Below are positions 14,390-22,580 of a DNA stretch of 22,580 nt, in pieces (the first letter of the stretch is position 1; every line of letters starts with the position of its first letter). Location: NCBI GenBank assembly GCA_016293005.1, contig JAEDFA010000031.1, forward strand, positions 1 to 22,580, written 5' to 3'. The notes under the pieces are model-generated. The model did not search any database. It worked only from the letters and a program-made list of their open reading frames with translations, and was not told where the DNA came from. The position numbers were made by a program, and so were the translations under genes. The stretch comes from Treponema sp. Lineage in GTDB: Bacteria > Spirochaetota > Spirochaetia > Treponematales > Treponemataceae.

Positions 14390-16382
14390 GGCAAAAGATA
14401 ATCCGGAACAAGAAAGACTTTCCTACAGAAAAATCCTCCACGAAACCGCATTAAAAGCTCCTTCTTCAAGTGGTGTCTATATGTGGAAAAATCCACAAGA
14501 TGTCGTAATCTATGTTGGAAAAGCAAAAAACCTTAAAAACAGGCTGACTTCATATTTCAGTTCAAACAAAGACATCAAGACAAGGCTTCTTGTTTCACAC
14601 GCAAAATCAATCGAATATATTACAACAGCAAACGAGTACGAAGCGTTCCTTTTAGAAAACAACCTGATTAAAAAGTACACGCCAAGATACAACATCAACT
14701 TGAAAGACGGGAAATCTTATCCTGTTTTAAGAATCACGAACGAAGAATTCCCGCGTATTTTTAAAACCAGAACAATTTTTCACGATGGTTCAACTTATTT
14801 CGGGCCTTACCCAGATTCTGGCGCACTCGACACTTTCATCGAAGCAATTTACAACATTTATCCTGTCAGGCACTGCAAAATTTTCCGCAAAAAAGAATCG
14901 CCGTGCCTTTACTACCACATCGGACAGTGCAAGGCTCCATGCTGTTCTAAAATTTCAAAAGAATCTTACAATGAATACTTCGGAGAAATTTCAAGTCTTC
15001 TTGAGGGAAAAGGCGAAGAAACAAAAAATAAAATCGAAAAAACGATGAAAAAAGCAGCCGAAGAATTAAATTTTGAAAAAGCGGCAAGATTGCGTGATGC
15101 GCTCAGGGCACTTACGATTATGCAGAATCAGAATGTAGTGGAATCTTTCGATAATTCAGACCGCGACTACATTGCATATTGGAGAGAAGGCGAAGCCGTA
15201 AGCTTTACAGTTTTAAAAATCCGTGGAGGAAAACTTTTAGGCCGTGACAATCACCGCGTAACAAGTTTAAACGAAGACGAAGAATTAATCGGTGAGTTTA
15301 TAAATGTCTATTACACTTCCAAAGACGAACTTCCGCCTGCAATTTATGTTCCTTTTCAAGAATTTGCAGACTCAGCGCTCTCTTTTCTTGAAAAATGGTT
15401 TAAAGAATCTTTCGACGATTCTTCAAAAATCATTGCAGTTTCAGAAGGAATCGAAAATTATTCTCACCACAAAGCACTGATTCAGATGGCGAGTCAAAAT
15501 GCAAAAGAAGACATAATCCGCCGCCTTCGCGAAAGAGGAGATTTTCCTGCATTAGAAGAATTAAAATCGCTTCTCCATCTTTCAAGGCTTCCAGTAAGAA
15601 TCGAAGGGTTCGACATCGCGCATATCGCCGGAAAATTTCCTGTTGCAAGTTTAATCAGTTTTTACAACGGAAACCCAGACAAAAAAAATTACAGATATTT
15701 CAGACTTAACACGACAAACGGCATCATCGACGATTTTAAATCCATGAAAGAAGGCACTTCAAGAAGATACACACGACTCATAAATGAAAACCAGGAACTT
15801 CCAGATTTAATTCTCATCGATGGAGGTATCGGTCAGGTTAATGCAGTTCAAGGTGTTTTGTCTGCATTAAATTTAGATATTCCAGTTGCAGGTCTTGCAA
15901 AGCGCGATGAAGAAATCTGGCTTCCACACAGTGAAAAACCGATTGTTCTTCCAAAACGCTCAGATGCGCTGAGACTTCTTCAAAGAGTTCGCGACGAAAC
16001 TCACCGATTTGCAACGAGCAGAAACCAAAGACTTAGAACAAAAGAAAATGTCGTAAGCGTTTTCACAAAAATTCACGGCATCGGCGAAAAAAAAGCACTT
16101 TCCCTCATGAAGAATTTTACTACGCTTGAAAATTTCTGCACAAAATCGATTGAAGAAATAAAATCTGTTTTAAAAATGCCAGAATCAGAATGTGCTGAAA
16201 TTCTTTTTGAAGCAAAAAAACTCCTTGAAAAACAGAACGAAATAAAGGAAAATCAAAGAAAAGCGTTAAAAGAATCTGGAACTACTGTTCAAAATGCCGC
16301 TTATTCAGCCTACATTGATGAACTTGCAAAGTCCGCCCTTTCTTCTCAAAAGCACGAACAGACTTCCAAAGAAAAATGCTAA
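14388..16382 (+). CDS. uvrC: Excinuclease ABC subunit C
   Basis: The endonuclease that makes both incisions beside a DNA lesion in the UvrABC repair complex. Of 664 residues, the GIY-YIG domain is ~25-105 (GVYMWKN, VIYVGKAKNLKNRL with Arg52, Glu90). Next comes a four-cysteine cluster C163/C173/C181/C185 that matches the reported Fe-S site. The UVR motif that contacts UvrB is at ~215-242. The RNase H-like second nuclease domain is ~400-550 (GFDIAH Asp409, LIDGG Asp478, His540), and helix-hairpin-helix motifs lie at ~558-615. The last ~45 residues are an extra polar tail. First gene of a plus-strand operon with a methyltransferase and ktrBA. It has no Shine-Dalgarno and appears leaderless. Confidence 0.97.
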   Translation: MAKDNPEQERLSYRKILHETALKAPSSSGVYMWKNPQDVVIYVGKAKNLKNRLTSYFSSNKDIKTRLLVSHAKSIEYITTANEYEAFLLENNLIKKYTPRYNINLKDGKSYPVLRITNEEFPRIFKTRTIFHDGSTYFGPYPDSGALDTFIEAIYNIYPVRHCKIFRKKESPCLYYHIGQCKAPCCSKISKESYNEYFGEISSLLEGKGEETKNKIEKTMKKAAEELNFEKAARLRDALRALTIMQNQNVVESFDNSDRDYIAYWREGEAVSFTVLKIRGGKLLGRDNHRVTSLNEDEELIGEFINVYYTSKDELPPAIYVPFQEFADSALSFLEKWFKESFDDSSKIIAVSEGIENYSHHKALIQMASQNAKEDIIRRLRERGDFPALEELKSLLHLSRLPVRIEGFDIAHIAGKFPVASLISFYNGNPDKKNYRYFRLNTTNGIIDDFKSMKEGTSRRYTRLINENQELPDLILIDGGIGQVNAVQGVLSALNLDIPVAGLAKRDEEIWLPHSEKPIVLPKRSDALRLLQRVRDETHRFATSRNQRLRTKENVVSVFTKIHGIGEKKALSLMKNFTTLENFCTKSIEEIKSVLKMPESECAEILFEAKKLLEKQNEIKENQRKALKESGTTVQNAAYSAYIDELAKSALSSQKHEQTSKEKC

Positions 16383-16401
16383 AATACACTTAGAGGTAAA
16401 A

Positions 16402-17235
16402 ATGAAAAAATCAACTGTAAAACCCGGAATAAAATCTGACATAACAGAAAAAAGTTTTTCACCGCAGATGATTGCTCCAATATCGCAGGAAAAAAAGCAA
16501 TGGTTTGAAAACGAATCGTTCTGGCAAAATTTCGGACCGGTGATGTTCGATTCTCAAAGGTGGGCAGAAGCACCGGGCATTGCAGAAAGCGTAATAAAAA
16601 TTGCAGGGCTTACAAAAGGCTCTTCAGTTTTAGATGCAGGCTGCGGTCCGGGACGAATTTCTGTGGAACTTGCAGCAAAAGGCCTTAATGTAACCGGGGT
16701 AGACATAATTCAGTCTGAACTCGATGCTGCGAAAGATTCTGCTGATGCTGAAGGCGTAAAATTAGACCTCGTAAATTGCGATTTGCGTTCTTTCAAATCT
16801 CAAAAAAAATTTGACTGTGCAATAAATCTCTACACATCTTTCGGTTACTGCGACACAATCGAAGAAGATTTCCAGATTTTAAAAAATATCGCTGATTCCT
16901 TGCGCGACGACGGTTTTTTCATCCTTGAATGTACAAGCCGAGAAACTGCAATTCTTTACTTCACTGACGGCGAATGGTTTGAACGCTCAGGGCTTACAGT
17001 TCTGACGCAATTTTCCGTAGAAGGTGCGTGGGAAGGGCTTCGTTCAAAGTGGACAATCATCAATCGTGAAGGTCAAAGAATCGAACACGAATTTGTGCAA
17101 CGGCTTTATTCAGCAATCGAATTAAAACGGATGATGATGAGAGCAGGTTTTAATTCAGTTGAAATCTACGGAAATTACGATTTTTCACCGTACAACGAAC
17201 ACGCAAAAACAATGGTAATCGTCGCAAAAAAATAA
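16402..17235 (+). CDS. SAM-dependent methyltransferase (class I)
   Basis: A 277-residue cytosolic enzyme. Motif I VLDAGCGPGR (76-85), the ribose-binding acid in VTGVDI (Asp101) and the later strand FDCAINLYTSFGY mark a class I Rossmann methyltransferase (Methyltransf_25/11 type). The substrate cannot be told. The start is the ATG at 16402 with AGAGG 5 nt upstream. The frame is open back to 16294, but that part overlaps uvrC and is not conserved-looking. It is 19 bp after uvrC and 9 bp before ktrB, so co-transcribed. Confidence 0.85.
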   Translation: MKKSTVKPGIKSDITEKSFSPQMIAPISQEKKQWFENESFWQNFGPVMFDSQRWAEAPGIAESVIKIAGLTKGSSVLDAGCGPGRISVELAAKGLNVTGVDIIQSELDAAKDSADAEGVKLDLVNCDLRSFKSQKKFDCAINLYTSFGYCDTIEEDFQILKNIADSLRDDGFFILECTSRETAILYFTDGEWFERSGLTVLTQFSVEGAWEGLRSKWTIINREGQRIEHEFVQRLYSAIELKRMMMRAGFNSVEIYGNYDFSPYNEHAKTMVIVAKK

Positions 17236-17244
17236 AGGAATTTT

Positions 17245-18606
17245 ATGCACTCAAAATTCAGGATAAAATCGGCAACGGAAAATCTTTTCATTTATTTTTT
17301 ATTACTTGCATTGACCGGAACAATTCTTTTTCGCTTTCCAGTCTTTTATTCAGACGGAATGCCGGTTTCTCTAATCGATTCAATTTTTACGACGGTTTCT
17401 GCGATGTGCGTTACAGGGCTTTCCACAGTCGATATGTCAGTTTTTTCAAATTCTGGATTTTTACTGATTCTTCTTTTAATTGAAGCAGGCGGACTTGGAC
17501 TTGTTTCGTTTTTTACGATTTACCTTGCCCTCGATGCAAAAAAAATTTCTCTTTTAAACAGAAACATCATAAAAGATTATTTCACCGACGAACAGCAGCT
17601 TGAAACAAAACAAATTCTGCGTGAAATAATATTTTTTACGCTTTTCATTCAGTTTTTGGGTGCAGTGATTCTTGCTGTTCTTTTAAAATTCCACGGAGAG
17701 GCAAATTACATTTTCTACGGAATTTTTATTTCAGTTTCAGCATTTTGCAACGCAGGTTTTTCACCGTATTCAGAAAGCCTTTCATCGTTCACAAATTCGC
17801 CGCTTTTTCTTCTGACGGTTTCACTCATAATAATTTTAGGCGGACTTGGTTTTTCGGTGATGTCAAACATTTTATTCACCTTAAAAAAAAGAACCGGACA
17901 AAAAAGGACGATTCTTTCGCTTCATTCAAAAATAGTTCTTTTTACAACTTTCATTCTTCTTCTAGCCGGAACAGTAATTTTTTTCATTTTTGAGAGAAAC
18001 GGTGCATTCAAAGATTTAAGTTTTTCTTCGGCACTTTTAAACGCATTTTTTCAGTCTGTAACACTTAGAACTGCGGGCTTTGAAACAGTCAGTCAGAACA
18101 GTTTTTCCGCACATTCAACAGTTCTTTCAGACATTTTTATGCTCATCGGCGGTTCTCCGGGTTCAATGGCAGGCGGAATCAAAACTACGACATTTTTTCT
18201 GCTTTTAACGCTCGCATACAAAAGCATTCACGACAAGAATTCTCCGTCGATTTTTCACCGAGATATTTCACCAGCGTCAACTTCAAAAGCGACTTCTGTT
18301 TTCATAAAGGCAATCTGTTTTCTTTCCGTGATGATAATTTTGCTTCTTGTTTCAGAACAAAACTCTATCAAAAACGGATTTTTTTCTGAATCGAGCCTGA
18401 TTTTCGAATGTTTTTCAGCGTTTGCAACTGTCGGACTTTCAAAAGGAATCACGGGTCTTCTTTCAAATTCCGGGAAAATTATCGTAATCATTTTGATGTT
18501 TGCAGGCCGAACAGGAATCACTTTCATCGCATTGAATAATTTTTCACGGAAAAACACCGTAAAATCCCTTACGGACTACCCGGAAGAAGATGTTCTTTTA
18601 GGATAA
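17245..18606 (+). CDS. ktrB: Potassium uptake channel subunit KtrB/TrkH
   Basis: An integral inner-membrane K+ translocating subunit of 453 residues. Four M1-P-M2 repeats each bring a pore loop with the conserved glycine: AMCVTGLST (Gly58), AFCNAGFSP (Gly171), TLRTAGFET (Gly278) and AFATVGLSK (Gly397). GGSPGSMAGGIKTTTF at 302-317 is the family signature of the D3 M2 gate region. The length fits KtrB (~450) more than proteobacterial TrkH (~480). Its ribosome site AAGGA overlaps the end of the preceding gene. It pairs with the RCK subunit gene 30 bp downstream. Confidence 0.93.
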   Translation: MHSKFRIKSATENLFIYFLLLALTGTILFRFPVFYSDGMPVSLIDSIFTTVSAMCVTGLSTVDMSVFSNSGFLLILLLIEAGGLGLVSFFTIYLALDAKKISLLNRNIIKDYFTDEQQLETKQILREIIFFTLFIQFLGAVILAVLLKFHGEANYIFYGIFISVSAFCNAGFSPYSESLSSFTNSPLFLLTVSLIIILGGLGFSVMSNILFTLKKRTGQKRTILSLHSKIVLFTTFILLLAGTVIFFIFERNGAFKDLSFSSALLNAFFQSVTLRTAGFETVSQNSFSAHSTVLSDIFMLIGGSPGSMAGGIKTTTFFLLLTLAYKSIHDKNSPSIFHRDISPASTSKATSVFIKAICFLSVMIILLLVSEQNSIKNGFFSESSLIFECFSAFATVGLSKGITGLLSNSGKIIVIILMFAGRTGITFIALNNFSRKNTVKSLTDYPEEDVLLG

Positions 18607-18636
18607 ATTATAAATTCAGTTCAACTGGAGGAAAAA

Positions 18637-19356
18637 ATGAATGTTATTGCAATAATCGGACTTGGAAATTTTGCACTCAATGTACTCGAACAGTTAATTT
18701 CAACTTCAACGGATTTAATAATTCTCGACAAAGACAGGGAAATCGTCGAAAAATACAAAAAATCCGTTTCAAACGCTTACATCACGGATGCGATAAATTC
18801 AGAAACATTAAAAAAAATCATTCCTGAAAATCTTACCGCGGCAATCGTCGACCTTGGCTCTTCGCTTGAATCTTCAATTCTTGTCACGAATCACTTAAAA
18901 AAAATCGGCGTAAACCAGATAATCGTAAAAGCCAGTTCAGATGACCACGGAGAAATTCTTGAACTTGTGGGAGCAACGAAAGTAATTTACCCCGATTTTG
19001 ATGCAGCCGTTCACATTGTTCCGCAGCTTTTGTCGCCGGTTCTTTTAAATTACCTTAAAATTTCAGAAAATTTTGTAATTGCAGAAGTAACCGTAAAACC
19101 TGAACTGACCGGAAAAACGCTGAAAGACAGTCTTTTGAGGCAGAAATTCGGAATAAATGTCATCGGCTACAGGAAAAATTTTTCAGAAGATTTTCAAAAC
19201 GCAAATGACCCGAACCTGATTCTTTCAGAGGACATTACACTTCTTGCAAGCGGTTCCGTAAAATCAATTCAGGAATATTCAAACGCCACAAACGATTTAA
19301 AAACGATTTCAAAAAACGAAAAGACGCTTTTTTCAGATTTTTTCCACAGAAAATAA
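18637..19356 (+). CDS. ktrA: Potassium channel regulatory subunit KtrA (RCK protein)
   Basis: A 239-residue cytosolic gating ring subunit for KtrB. An RCK_N Rossmann domain (1-~125) has GLGNFA (8-13) and LDKD (30-33) to bind NAD(H) or ATP/ADP. An RCK_C domain (~140-215) follows, then a ~24-residue charged tail not typical of the family. The single RCK unit makes it KtrA-like, not the duplicated TrkA of E. coli. A strong TGGAGG (18626-18631) precedes the ATG. Last gene of the uvrC operon, its stop is 4 bp from the stop of the convergent peptidase gene, with no room for a terminator between them. Confidence 0.92.
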   Translation: MNVIAIIGLGNFALNVLEQLISTSTDLIILDKDREIVEKYKKSVSNAYITDAINSETLKKIIPENLTAAIVDLGSSLESSILVTNHLKKIGVNQIIVKASSDDHGEILELVGATKVIYPDFDAAVHIVPQLLSPVLLNYLKISENFVIAEVTVKPELTGKTLKDSLLRQKFGINVIGYRKNFSEDFQNANDPNLILSEDITLLASGSVKSIQEYSNATNDLKTISKNEKTLFSDFFHRK

Positions 19357-19360
19357 AATT

Positions 19361-20509
19361 TTACTCAAGAACAAGAATTTTTGAATGAGTTAAAACTTCG
19401 TTTCCGTCTTCCGTGATTAAAATATCGTTTTCAAGCCGGCAGCCGCCAAGTTCTTCATCGTAAAGTCCAGGCTCCAAAGTCAGAATCATTCCCGGCTGAA
19501 ATTTCAAATCTTCCTCTAAAGAAGCGCTCACACGCGGATATTCGTGGATTTCAAGACCGATTCCGTGCCCGAGTGTATGCGGCATTTTTAATCCGTACGC
19601 AGAAAAAATTTTATTCGCCTTTTCTGCAGCCGTTTTTATAAGGTGATTCGGTCTGTAAAGTTTTAAACATTCGTCGAACGCTTCCTGGACAATCTGAATA
19701 AGCTTCATCTGGTCGTCTAAAAGCGGTTTTTTCGCAATTGTAATCGTCTGGTCGCTCGTGTAACCTTTGTAAACAACACCGAAATCAAGAAGTGAAAGAC
19801 CTTTTTGCGGCCACGGACCTGATGTGTAATTAGGAAAACAGTGAATTGCCCAGCTTCTTTGAGGACCTGCTGCTAAAGTGTCAAAACCAGTTCTTTCGCA
19901 ATCGTTTTCGCGCAATTTTTGTTCGATATACAAAGCGACATCTGTTTCAGTTTTAATTCTTCCGGCAAAAACTTCATTTTGAATTCCTTCAAAAATCAAG
20001 TCCCCGATTCTGCAGGCTTCGCGCGTACATTCGATTTCGTATTCGTCTTTTATCATGCGCATTTCAGTGACCATTTTATGAACGCCGTTTTCCCTGCACC
20101 TGACATCCCATTCATCAAGTGCATCTACGATTTTTAAAAATTCCGGGTAAGGCGTTGAAGGCGGAATTTCAACTTTTTTCTGTTTAATCTGAACCTGCGT
20201 ATTTAAATTTGCTTTCAGAGCATCGATTGTAGAATTTTTATAACGCGTAAACGGAATTATTTTTTTACAGATTGCAAAATTTTCAGCAAGAATTATATCC
20301 CACGGAATCAAAACCGAAGAGCCCGTATTGTAAATTATAAAAACTGCATCGCTTGAGTGCCCTGTAAAATATCTGATTGCAGGTTCCCGGTGACTTTCAT
20401 TGTCGATGAAAACTGCCGCCCCGATTGAATTTTCAGTTAAATAATCAACGACTTTTTTAATTCTTTTTTCGTAAATGTCCTTTATCTGAGAGTGAGAAAA
20501 TTCTTTCAT
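19361..20509 (-). CDS. Xaa-Pro aminopeptidase (M24 family)
   Basis: A 382-residue cytosolic metallopeptidase removing N-terminal residues before proline. The N-terminal creatinase-like domain (1-~145) precedes the pita-bread domain with all five metal ligands: Asp242 and Asp253 (LLDFGVVYKGYTSDQT), His315 (LGHGIG), Glu346 (LTLEPGLY) and Glu360 (CRLEND). His223 in AIHCFPN is the expected proton-shuttle histidine. GGAAG lies 6-10 nt before the ATG. It follows murJ by 11 bp, so it is the second gene of that operon. Assignment to Xaa-Pro rather than another M24 substrate class is by overall resemblance. Confidence 0.88.
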   Translation of the reverse strand: MKEFSHSQIKDIYEKRIKKVVDYLTENSIGAAVFIDNESHREPAIRYFTGHSSDAVFIIYNTGSSVLIPWDIILAENFAICKKIIPFTRYKNSTIDALKANLNTQVQIKQKKVEIPPSTPYPEFLKIVDALDEWDVRCRENGVHKMVTEMRMIKDEYEIECTREACRIGDLIFEGIQNEVFAGRIKTETDVALYIEQKLRENDCERTGFDTLAAGPQRSWAIHCFPNYTSGPWPQKGLSLLDFGVVYKGYTSDQTITIAKKPLLDDQMKLIQIVQEAFDECLKLYRPNHLIKTAAEKANKIFSAYGLKMPHTLGHGIGLEIHEYPRVSASLEEDLKFQPGMILTLEPGLYDEELGGCRLENDILITEDGNEVLTHSKILVLE

Positions 20510-20520
20510 TTTAGTCTTCC

Positions 20521-22230
20521 TTAAACTTTATTTTTAGATTTTTTGAATTTTGAAAATATTTTTTTAGTTCCGTCTTTAAGAACCTGAGCATTTTCGTCTT
20601 TAAAAAGGAATAAAAGCAGAATTCCGATTAAAGCAAATAAAAGTGCCGAAATTAAAACAGGTCCGCCAAAAGAAATGAATCTGTGATGACCTGAGAACGC
20701 CTCTAAAAGATACGGGCGCAAAAAATAAACTGGAACTGCTGCAATCACGCTGAACGAAATCATCCTTACGATGTAAATTATCATATTTTTTGCAAGCGAT
20801 TTCACATTTATTGAAGGCATTTGTTTCATGAAAACAAACAGAAAAATCGTGTTCATGAGGCTTGAAAGGCTTAAACTGAATGCAATTCCACACGATTTTA
20901 CGGTAATCTCAGAAACTGAAAAAATGCGGGAAAGAGGCATTGCGATGCTCACGGTTTTAAACGGCCATGCAAAAATTATCACGAACAAAATGTTGAACGC
21001 AAACGACAGAGTTCCGGCAAGCGTTGGAAGTTTTGTGTTTCCCTGAGCGTAAAATGCAGGCGAAATAATTCTGTTTAAGGCAATGAAAAAAAGCCCCGCA
21101 ATGTGAAATACAAAAACATTTAAAGTCTGAATTACTGAATTGTCATCAAATTTGTTAGTCTTGTAAATTAAGGAAATTAAATCTTTTCCGCAGACTAAAG
21201 AATAAAAAGTGACTGGAATCGTGATTAAAGCGATTATTTTTACAGAACGAATCAAAATCGAATTGAAATTTTCCCATTCTTTTCGTTTTGCAAGTGCACT
21301 CAAATCAGGAAGAATTACAGTTCCAATTGAAACAGCAAAAATTCCAAGAATCAGTTCCTGAAGCCTTAATGAATATTGAAGCGAGGAAACAACGCCTTCA
21401 CCGATTTTTCCGGCAACGGCTGTAGAAACAAGGTCGTTTAACTGATACGCCGCCATTCCGATTATTGTAGGAACGATGAGCATTACAACTTTTTTTGTAC
21501 CCGGATTTGTAAACGCTTTTTTTAATCCTGTAACAGTTGTCTTCCAGCCGGTTTTCCTTATGAACGGCCACTGAAAAAGCGCCTGAAAACATCCGCCAGT
21601 TATTACACCAAAACTCATTGCGCGGGCAGCAACAACTTCATTATCAAGATTTGGAAAAGACGCCTGGAGAACTGGAGTAAGTGCGTAAGTTATTGCGATT
21701 ACAATTGCGTTAAACAAAACTGGAGTAAAACCAGAGGGTGCAAAAATATTGCATCCGTTTAAAATTCCCTGAAAAAAAGCTGCAACAGAAATCACAAAAA
21801 GATAAGGAAACATCAGCCTTGTGAGGAACGAAGTTTCGTTTAAAATTTCCTGAGAAACGCCTTTATCGTAAAAAAAAGGAATTATAAGCGGCGTAAAAAT
21901 CATTCCAAGGACAACAACGCACGCCGAAAAAAAAGAAAAAAGAGTTAAAGTCGATGAAACAAACTGCTGAATCGTTTCGTGGTTTTGTTTTGAATTATCG
22001 TCTTCGATGTAACCTTTAAAAGTCGGAATGAAAGCAACCGAAATAGAATTTTCTGCAAAAAGCCGCCTGAAAAGATTCGGAATCATAAACGCAATCCCAA
22101 AAGCATCCGCAGAAGAAGTAGTTCCTAAAAACGATGCCTTTGTCATTTCACGGACAAGTCCCATAATTCTTGAAGCAAAAGTCATGAGTGAAAGGACAAG
22201 CCCAGATTTTACTAAAGATTTTTTTCCCAT
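20521..22230 (-). CDS. murJ: Lipid II flippase MurJ
   Basis: A multi-spanning inner-membrane protein (569 residues, about 14 helices) of the MOP superfamily, which moves lipid II across the membrane for peptidoglycan synthesis. The N-terminal signature SRIMGLVRE (Arg21, Arg27) and ADAFGIAFMIPNLFRRLFAE (41-60) match the essential arginine region of MurJ/MviN. A Lys-rich cytosolic tail (KKIFSKFKKSKNKV) ends the protein. The TATAAT box ends 7 nt before the ATG and there is no Shine-Dalgarno, so the start is probably leaderless. First gene of an operon with the Xaa-Pro aminopeptidase. Confidence 0.95.
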   Translation of the reverse strand: MGKKSLVKSGLVLSLMTFASRIMGLVREMTKASFLGTTSSADAFGIAFMIPNLFRRLFAENSISVAFIPTFKGYIEDDNSKQNHETIQQFVSSTLTLFSFFSACVVVLGMIFTPLIIPFFYDKGVSQEILNETSFLTRLMFPYLFVISVAAFFQGILNGCNIFAPSGFTPVLFNAIVIAITYALTPVLQASFPNLDNEVVAARAMSFGVITGGCFQALFQWPFIRKTGWKTTVTGLKKAFTNPGTKKVVMLIVPTIIGMAAYQLNDLVSTAVAGKIGEGVVSSLQYSLRLQELILGIFAVSIGTVILPDLSALAKRKEWENFNSILIRSVKIIALITIPVTFYSLVCGKDLISLIYKTNKFDDNSVIQTLNVFVFHIAGLFFIALNRIISPAFYAQGNTKLPTLAGTLSFAFNILFVIIFAWPFKTVSIAMPLSRIFSVSEITVKSCGIAFSLSLSSLMNTIFLFVFMKQMPSINVKSLAKNMIIYIVRMISFSVIAAVPVYFLRPYLLEAFSGHHRFISFGGPVLISALLFALIGILLLFLFKDENAQVLKDGTKKIFSKFKKSKNKV

Positions 22231-22237
22231 AAATCAG

Positions 22238-22266
22238 ATTATAGAGAAAAAGAAAGATATGTTCAA
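22238..22266 (-). promoter_or_regulatory. Promoter of murJ (leaderless layout)
   Basis: On the minus strand TTGAAC (22261-22266), a 17-bp spacer and TATAAT (22238-22243), then CTGATTT and the ATG. Transcription would start at about the first base of the start codon. Confidence 0.7.
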
Positions 22267-22281
22267 ATTAAAACTTTTAAA

Positions 22282-22337
22282 AAAAGGCTGTCTTTAATCA
22301 CATCTTAATTTTTTCAATGCTTTCAAGACAGCCTTTT
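22282..22337. terminator. Bidirectional terminator upstream of murJ
   Basis: A perfect 13-bp stem, AAAAGGCTGTCTT (22282-22294) with AAGACAGCCTTTT (22325-22337), around a 30-nt loop. T-rich tracts follow on both strands. Its likely job is ending the minus-strand gene at the right edge. The 22338-22437 stretch beyond it shows no convincing gene. Confidence 0.85.
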
Positions 22338-22437
22338 ATTTAATTTATAGGTTCAATTTCAAGTTTTTATTTTTTGGCACGGATTCGGTTTTGCTAACTC
22401 AAAAATCACCTGCCATTTTTATAATCCTTCATATTTA

Positions 22438-22580
22438 TTATAAATGTCCGATTCTTGCCTGTGAAGTCTTAATTTCATCAACATCACGCTTTTCTGCAGA
22501 AGTAGATGCATCATCAGAACATTCATCGGCTGCAATATCAACCATACAAGGATCCCACGGAATACAATCCATTAGAGAAC
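22438..22580 (-). CDS. 3' end of an unidentified gene (cut by window edge)
   Basis: An open minus-strand frame entering from the window edge and ending at TAA (22438-22440), 47 codons visible. It is acidic with clustered cysteines (MDCIPWDPCMVD, then ADECSDDAS) and ends ARIGHL. The Met codon at 22570-22572 has no ribosome site, so the gene probably begins beyond the window. I recognise no family. The terminator 100 bp downstream on the same strand supports a real transcript. Confidence 0.4.
   Translation of the reverse strand, partial: SLMDCIPWDPCMVDIAADECSDDASTSAEKRDVDEIKTSQARIGHL

Noticed and set aside
16294..16401. Methyltransferase start inside uvrC
   Set aside because: The added 36 residues are a frame-shifted reading of the uvrC tail. 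The ATG at 16402 has AGAGG at proper spacing.

Overview
The window looks like chromosomal DNA from a Treponema-like spirochaete. It is AT-rich, its lipoproteins carry relaxed lipoboxes (LIVSC, LSSC), and it holds treponeme-style secreted proteins beside a compact housekeeping set. Genus-level assignment is inference. No phage, transposase or CRISPR array is visible.

Left part (1-7927). A repeat-rich 400-bp edge holds three copies of a short palindromic element, one split by a 61-bp hairpin-rich insert. Next comes a 1723-residue surface lipoprotein gene (minus strand) that joins an isoamylase-type GH13 debranching domain to a plant-type GH13 alpha-amylase and a starch-binding tail. It is transcribed divergently, from back-to-back promoters, from a gene for a dCTP-deaminase/dUTPase-fold protein. 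That protein lacks the catalytic Glu and carries a three-helix membrane anchor. Converging on it is a gene for an exported dual-specificity phosphatase with an N-terminal glycogen-binding-like (AMPK-beta/CBM48) domain, an architecture like laforin or SEX4. The amylase and phosphatase could together handle phosphorylated starch outside the cytoplasm (inference).

Middle (8037-12780). A tight minus-strand cluster encodes an NlpC/P60 peptidase fused to a barrel-like C-terminus, an unknown lipoprotein and SlyX. pyrF is divergent from it. Convergent with pyrF is an orphan tryptophan synthase beta gene (TrpB2 type) with a consensus promoter and a structured 130-nt leader. A tRNA-Asp(GTC) with its own promoter and terminator follows.

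Right part (12872-22580). A secreted LamG/FN3 protein gene is divergent from uvrC, and their start codons overlap in one CATG. uvrC leads a plus-strand operon with a SAM methyltransferase and a KtrB/KtrA potassium uptake pair. Converging on it is the minus-strand pair murJ and an M24 Xaa-Pro aminopeptidase. The edge holds a bidirectional terminator and the 3' end of an unidentified gene.

A recurring theme is that several operon-first genes (murJ, uvrC, possibly pyrF and the NlpC/P60 gene) have no Shine-Dalgarno and a -10 box only 6-8 nt before the ATG, so they look leaderless. Interior operon genes have normal ribosome binding sites.
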